This document shows positions 53,643 to 61,480 of a stretch of DNA of 64,000 nt, piece by piece; position 1 is the stretch's first letter; each line of letters starts with the position of its first letter. The notes beneath the pieces are model-generated. The model did not search any database, was not told where the DNA came from, and saw only the letters and a program-made list of their open reading frames with translations. The DNA is from Euborellia annulipes (lineage: Eukaryota; Arthropoda; Insecta; Dermaptera; Anisolabididae): contig JAKCPI010005527.1 of assembly GCA_023213315.1 (NCBI GenBank), positions 31,014 to 95,013 of the forward strand, in the 5' to 3' direction. Made by a program: the position numbers and the translations under genes.

Positions 53643-54666
53643 TAGGCCAGTCAATATCGACATTTAAATCGCAAAACGTAAAGTATTCCTGCATTTTTGG
53701 TATGTTATTTGGACCCCTTTGGGAGAGTGCGAAACCACATTTTGCAATTAAAAAAAAAGTTGTGCTTCCCGCGTAGTACGAGAAAAACTACGTAAATTTT
53801 CGCACTTTTTTCAGTTTTTGCAGTTTAATTCAAAAACTATGGACTTTTTGACATTAGTTGCTTATTATCATTTTTAAAGTGCATTAAATTTCAAACAATT
53901 GAAGCCAAACCACAGCTTTGTAAGTTTAATAGTTTTGAGATATGATGCAATTTCATGTAGGGTTATTTAAAACTTGTATTATTGGAATTTTTGTTTTTTA
54001 AGTTTACAGGAGAACTATAAGAGCTAATGACCCCGTTTTGCGCTTAAATGAAAGGTAATTAAATGTGCTGAAACTCAATTTATCATAACTTTTCTCTTAG
54101 CATGAGCCGTTATGTCGATATTCGGCTTTAAACATAAATAAAATTGAAAATTGTAACATTTCTGTTGTGTTTCAAGCCGAATATCGACATAACGGCTCAT
54201 GCTAAGAGAAAAGTTATGATAAATTGAGTTTCAGCACATTTAATTACCTTTCATTTAAGCGCAAAACGGGGTCATTAGCTCTTATAGTTCTCTTGTAAAC
54301 TTAAAAAACAAAAATTCCAATAATACAAGTTTTAAATAACCCTACATGAAATTGCATCATATCTCAAAAACTATTAAACTTACAAAGCTGTGGTTTGGCT
54401 TCAATTGTTTGAAATTTAATGCATTTTAAAAATGATAATAACAACTAATGTCAAAAGCCCATAGTTTTTGAATTAAACTGCAAAAACTGAAAAAAGTGCG
54501 AAAATTACGCAGTTTTTCTCGTACTACGCGGGAAGCACAACTTTTTTTTTAATTGCAAAATGTGGTTTCGCACTCCCCCAAGGGGTCCAAATAACATACC
54601 AAAAATGCAGGAATACTTTACGATTTGCGATTTAAGGCCTTTTTTTTGTCTTTATTGACTGGCCTA
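53643..54666. mobile_element. 1-kb near-perfect palindromic (foldback) element
   Basis: Arms of about 480 bp around a 45-bp spacer (54129-54173), ends GGCCAGTCAATA / TATTGACTGGCC between TA dinucleotides. The ends resemble those of the foldback at 1994 (GCCCAGTCAAAT). A damaged copy is at 57437-58430. No coding frame. Confidence 0.8.
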
Positions 54667-55489
54667 CTGGGAACATTCTAACATAGAAAAATATTTCTGA
54701 CATTATCTACTTTCTATATTAGGCCTATAGAAATGAATAGGAGGGTTGCTTTCTTAAACTTTTATCTCTCCTCAGTCGTAGCCTATAGTAATGCCCTCGT
54801 AAGTGCCATTTTTTTAAAATTTGTTTAAGTCTAGTGTTTATCAGGGTAAAACTCTGGCCAGAATAAAAAAAGTTGAGTCAAAGCGGGAAATTTAAAACTT
54901 GCGCTGAAGGCGCGCAAAGGGGTCCAGGGGGGGGGGCCTTAAACGGGCTTTTCCACCTGTACCTTATACAATGTTTGATTGAAGGGAAAATTATTCAATT
55001 TTCTTTTTAGGCCTAAAAAGGTAAAAATATTCCTTTTCATCTCCCTAAAATTAACCAAAATGAGGGGAAATAAGGAGGGGGCTCCCCCCGAAAACGGTAC
55101 ATGGTTCGGGAAAATGGAGGTCATATTTGGATTCAGGAAGTCATTTACTTAACATTCTGAAGGAATTATCTCGGGGCTTCTCTTCTTGCCGACTAGTGTA
55201 ATCTATTCGTAATTTTTATTAAATTAAAATAAAAATAAAAAATAAAAAATAAATTATTTGTTTTAAAAAACCTATGGTTTTAATTTTATATTTTAATTTT
55301 AATTTTAAAAATTTTTAAAAGGAAAAACAGGGGTAAAAATTTTAATTTTATATTTTTTATCTTGAACAAGTAGCTTATTATTATTATTATTTTTTTTATA
55401 AACAAATAAATAATATTATTGGTTGCTGCACCCCCAGGGTGGTGAGAAAGCATTTTGAGGGGTGCTAGTCGATTTATAGATATCTTTCT
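54667..55489. other. Unassigned AT-rich sequence
   Basis: GGCGCGCAAAGGGGTCCAGG at 54911 recalls GC-rich words in other repeats (3410, 12350). No gene evidence. Confidence 0.5.
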
Positions 55490-55768
55490 CTTTTTACTTT
55501 CTTTACGCAATAGATCAAAACTGGAAAATTCACAAACGTGAAAGGGATGAACTCTGAGGTTACGGGGGGTGCGAGAGCAAAGATAGGATAGAATTTAACT
55601 ATTAAGGAATCCTTTTTAAGGGGGTTTGAATAAGATATTGAATATTCGGAAAAAGGATTAAGGAATAAATAAAACAATTATTTAATAAAATAATCTTTAT
55701 TGAATATTTAAAATATGCTAATACAAGAAGATACAAAATATAATATTAATAAATATTTCTTTGTTTCA
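55490..55768 (+). repeat. Segmental duplication, block B'
   Basis: Copy of 51880-52160; similarity stops at TTTGTTTCAGAAG, where a Penelope-like fragment begins. Confidence 0.75.
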
Positions 55769-56309
55769 GAAGAAGGAAAAAAATCCATCCGAGTCCCACA
55801 TAACAAAGATTACAATTTTGGCAGGCAACCTTATAGACAAGGTTACTATTTTGCATATGAGGGGTAGGGGTTTTATTGTTGAAAATGAATGCCAGTGTGT
55901 TAATGGGCTTAAAACTAATCATTACATTAGATATAGAATTATTAATTAGTTTTTTAAGTTGTTCTGATAATCCGGGTATATATGTCAAGCTTCTGTATGT
56001 AGGCATGTCTGGAATACTTTCCCCGTGTTGTCTTGATTTGGATCTTGTACACTGTGCTTTTGATTTGTTCACATATATGTTGTAAGTCTTTTGAAGAAAA
56101 TGTTTGGGGTAGTTGTTCTTCATTAATAATAATTTAACTTCTTTAATACTCTGCTCTTTATACTGAGAGTCAGACAATCTATCCGCTCTACTAAATAAAT
56201 TAAAAGTTAAATTTCTTTTATGTAAAATCGGGTGGTTTGAATAGTAGTTCAGGGTCCTATCGGATTTAACAATTTTTCTATTCCATTTGGTATATATTTT
56301 GCCATCCAA
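55746..56309 (-). pseudogene. Penelope-like retroelement RT/GIY-YIG fragment
   Basis: A 187-residue frame. Residues 1-75 (KIYTKWNRK, NYYSNHP at 22-27, HKR, LFSRADRLSD, MKNNYPKHF) match the C-terminal part of Penelope-like reverse transcriptases. Residues 108-172 (YIPGLSEQLKK, FKPINTLAFIF, KTPTP, LVYKVACQNCNLCYVG) are the linker, cysteine cluster and first motif of the GIY-YIG endonuclease, recognised from family knowledge. The polymerase core upstream and most of the endonuclease downstream are missing, so it is a dead 5'- and 3'-truncated copy. The hammerhead-like motif lies about 60 bp upstream on the same strand. Confidence 0.85.
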
Positions 56310-56334
56310 CCTAAGGTGGAAGAAACCGCAGCGT

Positions 56335-57437
56335 AAATCTTTTCTTTAAAAATATATTTCAGCAGCTGACGTTTCGGCTTAGGTTAAAGCCATCCTCGGA
56401 GCTGCTGTTGGTCTTCATATACATATATTTTGCATTGTATAAAATATATGTATATGAAATATATTTTTAAAGAAAAGATTTTGGCTGCGTTTTCTTCCAC
56501 CTTTCATTCCTGAATCAAAATCTTTGTTCCAGGATCTCCTGATAAGGAATTCGGCGAATTCACGAGGGATGGAGAAATCATACGGAAATGCCTCTACATA
56601 AAAGAGGTAAATCAATGAATTTAATTTTCACTTTAATCCAAACAAAATAGAATTTCTTAACGTCTTTGACTCGAGTCCCAGTCAACTTAAAGAATATCTT
56701 AAAAAATGAAAATTTTTCTCTTCTTACTATTAAAATAAATATGAATAATTAAATTTTTTCAAATTATAATTATATATTTTTGAAGTATCATCATTAGAGT
56801 TTGCAAATAATTTTTTTTTTTTAAGGAAAAAACTTGGAAAATAACTTTTAGTTTATTTGCGAATTCTTATGTTAGAATGTCTTTTAATTATTTCGTTCGT
56901 GGTCAGGAAAATATAAATAATTACAGCATATGATTTATAATTAAAATTAGGACACAAACAAACCTTGGATAGTTGATTCATTAATTTATTCTAAAAAAGT
57001 GCATTTTAAAATATATTCCTTTTTTATATTTTTCAGACTAAAAAAGGGACAACTCAGCGGCTGGTAATGAAGACCAAGAGTGAATTCAAGAGATTATTTG
57101 CTCGAAGAATCATATGGAGTTGATTGCCAAAAGAGACAGGCCGATAGAGCAAGAATATCTCAACTTGGACATCGTCTTTTTCTGAAGACCTTCCACTTTG
57201 TAAGTGTTTAATTTTTAATCTACTTAAAAACTCTCCAATGCAAGCTTCTAACATTTAATTCAGGATGACTCTATGAACTCAGGAATTTATTTTACTTATT
57301 TTAAGAGTAGAGATTTTCTTAGATTTTTTTGGAACTTGTTCGCCCTTGCCCCTTATTTTACCTTTCTTTGCACCTGGGGCTTTTTCAAGAAAATTATTTA
57401 CAAATAATTCATTTGTCAATTAGAATATGTTTAATTA
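56335..57437 (+). repeat. Segmental duplication, copy A'
   Basis: Near-identical to 50215-51345 with small indels; includes the hammerhead-like motif (56368-56401, minus), the exon-like segments and the TGCACCTGGGGCTTTTTC stretch. Confidence 0.8.
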
Positions 57438-58430
57438 GTGAAACGACATTTTGCAAGCAAAAAAAAGTTGTGCTTCCCGCGTAATACGAGAAAAACTTCG
57501 GAGACATCAGTTTTTGCAATTTAATTCAAAAACTATGGGCTTTTTGACATTAGTTGCTTATACCATTTTGAAAGTATATTAAATTTCAAATAATTTAAGC
57601 CAAACCACAGCTCTGTAAGTTTAATAGTTTTTGAGATATGATGCAATTCCATGTCAGGGGCAGATTAATGCAATTTTGTCGCGGGGGGAGGGCAGTTTTT
57701 TTTTTATTTTTTTTTTTAATTTAAGTACTTTGTCGGCATCTATGGCCATTTAGACCCCTTTCCTATTTATTTAAATTGATTGGTATCAAATTCAATTGAA
57801 ATTAAAGAGCGGAAATCATAATTTCTTTAGATCACTAGTTTTTATGGGGGGAGGGCGATCGCCCCCCCCCCCCCTTTAATCCGCCCCTGTTCCATGTAGG
57901 ATTTTTTTTAAACTTGTATTATTGGAATTTTTGTTTTTTAAGATTACAGGAAAACTATAAGAGTTAATGACCCCGTTTTGCGCTTAAATGAAAGATAATT
58001 AAATGTGCTAAAACTCAATTTATCACAACTTTTCTCTAAGCATGAGCGGTTATGCCGATATTCGGCTTTAAACATAAGCAAAATTGAAAATTGTAACATT
58101 TCTGAAAACCATGCTCATATTTCAAGCATCATATCTCAAAAACTATTAGAGATATGGAGCTGTTGTTTGGCTTGAATTGTTTGGAATTTAATATAGTTTA
58201 AAAATGATAATAACAACTAATGTCATAAAGCCCATAGTTTTTGAATTAAACTGCAAAAACTGAAAAATGGCCGAAAATTTTGAAGTTTTTCTCGTATTAC
58301 GCAGGAAGTACAACTTTTTTTGCTTGCAAAATGTGCTTCCACACTCCCCTAAGAGGTCCAAATAACATACCAAAAATGCATAAATTCTTTACGTTTTGCG
58401 ATTTAAATGTCGATATTGACTGGCCTATTT
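57437..58430. mobile_element. Damaged copy of the 1-kb palindromic element
   Basis: GTTGTGCTTCCCGCGTA, ACTATGGGCTTTTTGACAT and CGATATTGACTGGCC match 53645-54664. The left end is lost and a hAT MITE is inserted. Confidence 0.75.
57655..57889. mobile_element. hAT MITE (CAGGGGCAGATTAA)
   Basis: Ends CAGGGGCAGATTAA / TTTAATCCGCCCCTG, perfect 8-bp duplication TTCCATGT (57647-57654, 57890-57897). Family also at 24516. Confidence 0.85.
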
Positions 58431-58507
58431 GTCAACATCGATTATGTAAAATTATATTTAACAAATCTGTGAGTATGTTTAGTCAAATTCGAATTGAGGT
58501 ATTGAAT

Positions 58508-58925
58508 AGGTAGATTATGAGCATAATTGCCGGTCCCCACAATTTGGCGTGGTGGTTAGGCCCTATATTTATTTATATATTTATAACAGAGAGAGAGAAA
58601 AGAAGTGAAGGGGTTAGAGGGGTCCACCACAACTGGTGGCAAGATAGTACTTCTCAGGGGACTCTAGAGGATCCCCTCAGTTGCTGACAAGACAGGTTTT
58701 TCATTGCTTGAGGTTTTAAGTACTCGAATTTGACCATAATTGCAAATATTCACATCATCTTAGCATGCATTCCATTGATTTCCTATGGAGATAAGAGGGG
58801 TGGGGGTAAAAAACAAATTGGACCAAAAATTGGCCCGGCAAGATTCGGATCCTTATTCTGGGAGCTATTCTTAGCCCAAATCCATTGTCAGAATTCGGTC
58901 CTCACATTTTGCATACTCAATTTCT
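58508..58925. repeat. Partial copy of the 43-kb palindrome
   Basis: One arm only: GATTATGAGCATAATTGCC, AGATAGTACTTCTCAGGG, CTTAGCATGCATTCC, AATTGGCCCGGCAAGA and TTTTGCATACTC. Confidence 0.8.
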
Positions 58926-59160
58926 ATACTTGTTGTTGTTCATAGCTGTTTATAAACAAAGTCGCTCCTTAATTTTTTTGACTTTTTTGTGAAATTTTGT
59001 TAGTTCTTTTATTATTTCTTTTTGTGGAGGGTTTTTTAAACATTTTGGAATAATAAAATTTGGGTTTGCTTTTGGAATTTAGCTTAACTAAGGATTTCTC
59101 TGCGTTGTTAAGGTAAATATTTTGAATATTTTTTTTTTTTCTTTTTTTTATTTGATCAAA

Positions 59161-59900
59161 ATGGTCAAAACGCGTAGCCAATGTAGGCTTGGGACTAGAA
59201 GTATAGGTGTAGGAACCGATGATAGGTCATGTCCAGAAGATGATAGTGTAGAGAGACTTAATCAGGTGATTTGTAATTTAGAGAGCGAATTAGCTCGGCT
59301 TCGGGATGAGTTAGATTCGATTAAAAATGTTATTGGCCAAGAACAGGGAGATTCGGATGTCTGTCAGGGAAGTGAAATTATGTTAAATAATTCAGATATA
59401 GTTAGGGGGATTAGTGATAGGGTTTTGATATTAGGCGATAGTTTGTTTAAATATTCGGCTTCTTATGTAGCATCTCGTGGGTTTAATTCCTGGTATTCTC
59501 CTGGGGTGAGATTTGAACACTTAGCTGACATTGTAGAGGGTTATGTAGGAGGTGGAAGGGATTTAGTGTTTGTCCATGTAGGTACGCATAATATTTATGA
59601 TGCTAGTCCAGAAATATTTAGGTGGAAATTTGATAGGTTAGTTAATTCGGAATAAATTTTACAGGGCAAAATTTATTTTTAATGGGATAGTTTATAGGAA
59701 AGATGTCTGATTTTAGAAAAACTGACTGGGCCAATGACATTTTGAGTAGAGTCTGTTCTCAGTATGGCTGTACGTTCAATAATCCAAATAGTTACCTAAA
59801 TTGTAAGGATTTGGGGAGGAATGGAATTAATTTAAATAGGTCTGGTTCCTACAAGTTAGGGAAGGTGTGTGTTGAGACAATATTAGAGAATCAAAAAAAC
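59161..59900 (+). pseudogene. LINE ORF1: coiled coil plus SGNH/GDSL esterase, frameshifted
   Basis: From the ATG at 59161 (MVKTRSQ): residues about 30-60 are a leucine-rich heptad region (VERLNQV...ARLRDELDSI); residues 88-94 VLILGDS give SGNH block I with the nucleophile Ser; 138-144 VHVGTHN correspond to block III. The frame stops after VNSE (59655). The esterase C-terminus continues in other frames: 59656-59700 (FYRAKFIFNGIVYRKDV) and 59703-59903 (DWANDILSRV, LGRNGINLNRSGS). So at least two small frameshifts. Such ORF1 proteins bind RNA and are typical of CR1-like LINEs. The upstream ATG at 59122 would add a poly-F leader and is unlikely. Confidence 0.8.
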
Positions 59901-60734
59901 TAGATGGAGGGGGTAAGAGGACAACTTCTTTAGTCAGTAAGAATATGGGGTTTAAAGTGTTAGTCCTTAATTGTAGGAGTATATTAAACAAAATTCCAAA
60001 ATTTGAACAGCTTGTAGAATTAGTTGGGGCGGATATTATTGTAGGCACATAATCTTGGCTTCGGGAGGAGATTTCGAGTAATGAGGTGTTCCCTAAAGGT
60101 TACATAGTTTATAGGCAAATTGTTAGAGGGGGTGGTGTTTTTATTGCGGTAAGGGAGGCTCTTCCGAGTGGTCTAAATTGTTGTAGATCCACAGGAGGAA
60201 ATATTGGGTGTAAATGTGAAATTTGGGCGCGTAAGTAGGGTGGTGGTGGGGTTATATAGATCGCCAAGTCAGGATTTCAAAATTTTAGAGAATTTAGATA
60301 ATTTTTTAAATTGTACGTCCTTGGATGCTAAAGATATTTTGATCTGTGGAGTAGGGTTGGTAGGTTCGGAGGCTGAATCGATTATCGATTTTCGATTTTT
60401 AAAATCGAAACCAAATAATCGATTTTTAAAAAAATCGATTTTTTGCCTTAAAAAAATCGATTTTAATCGATTTTCGATTTTTTTACAAAAAAATTTTCGC
60501 TATGCCCATAAGTTGATTTTAAGGTTCTGTTTACGATTTTCAAGCGGTTTGTGGAACAAGAAAAATAGAACGTTGCATTACTGATGCCCAAATCAATTTA
60601 TTCAGCCTTTATAACTTCTTTAAAAACCAACACTTTGTATATGGTATAACATATTTAGTTTTTATAACTAAGTTTTAACGTTATAACGTAAATTTTAACA
60701 AACCAAGAGAACTAAACATCAGCTTCTATATTTC

Positions 60735-61480
60735 TTTAAAAATCTGGTGGGACTCGTCGCACAGCACAACTTTCTCTTATCTTCAGTAAGCGAAAGTTGT
60801 GTTCTGTGCTTGTCACACCAGATTTTTGTGTGGACATATATTTAGGGTCCGACAGTAAGCTTAAGGTACATTTGAATTCAAGATTTTTTTTTTAAAAACC
60901 CTTTTTTCTCATTCACACAGTCTACTCGGCAACTTAGGCCATTTAACACTTTTACGATATACGATATTGATAATATACACATATATGGGGTCCAGGCATT
61001 CTTATTTAAGCCATTTGGTATTCAATTGGCTTAAATAAAATCATCGGACTGCCTGGGGTCCGAACCCGCGACTTTTGGTATACGAGGTTAGCATGCAAAC
61101 CCCTACACCAAGCCCCGAGGGCTGAATTCAAGATTAAAATTTATAAACATGGGGAAATATTTATATTTTGTTACCATTGCAACAAATTCCCCTACCTTTC
61201 CTATGAAATACAAGAGTAAAGTGTACATTTTAAAGAGCATCTAAAAAATAATTGATTTTTGAATTTTAATCAAAATCGTTGGGGCTATTTTTAAGAAAAT
61301 CAAAAAAACCTGAAAAACTACCTCAGTAAAGTACTACTGTAGTATTTTTTGGCCAATTTTAATTAACCGCTTATTTTCTCTAGGGGGTGTCTATCTTAAA
61401 TTCCAACTTCATAGCTCAAATCCTTCAAGCTTAAAATTGAACACAGACGGACAGATCATGTCGCTAAAATAACTTTCTTG
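60735..61480 (+). repeat. R1 repeat nested in hAT-like element
   Basis: Hairpin 60740-60827, TGTGGACATATATTTAG, body to CAGACGGACAGATCATGTCGC; the terminal palindrome is missing. Confidence 0.75.
60886..61123 (-). mobile_element. SINE S1 nested in R1, with target duplication
   Basis: Full minus-strand copy flanked by GAATTCAAGATT at 60874-60885 and 61124-61135. Innermost of four nested elements: LINE > hAT-like > R1 > SINE. Confidence 0.9.

Noticed and set aside
50297..56615. 66-residue frame on the minus strand, identical at 50297 and 56415
   Set aside because: Part of the segmental duplication; spans a palindrome and an exon-like segment on the opposite strand.
7291..61123. tRNA genes at the many tRNA-like heads
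   Set aside because: Each is followed by the same SINE body and tail, and the acceptor stems do not close, so they are SINEs.
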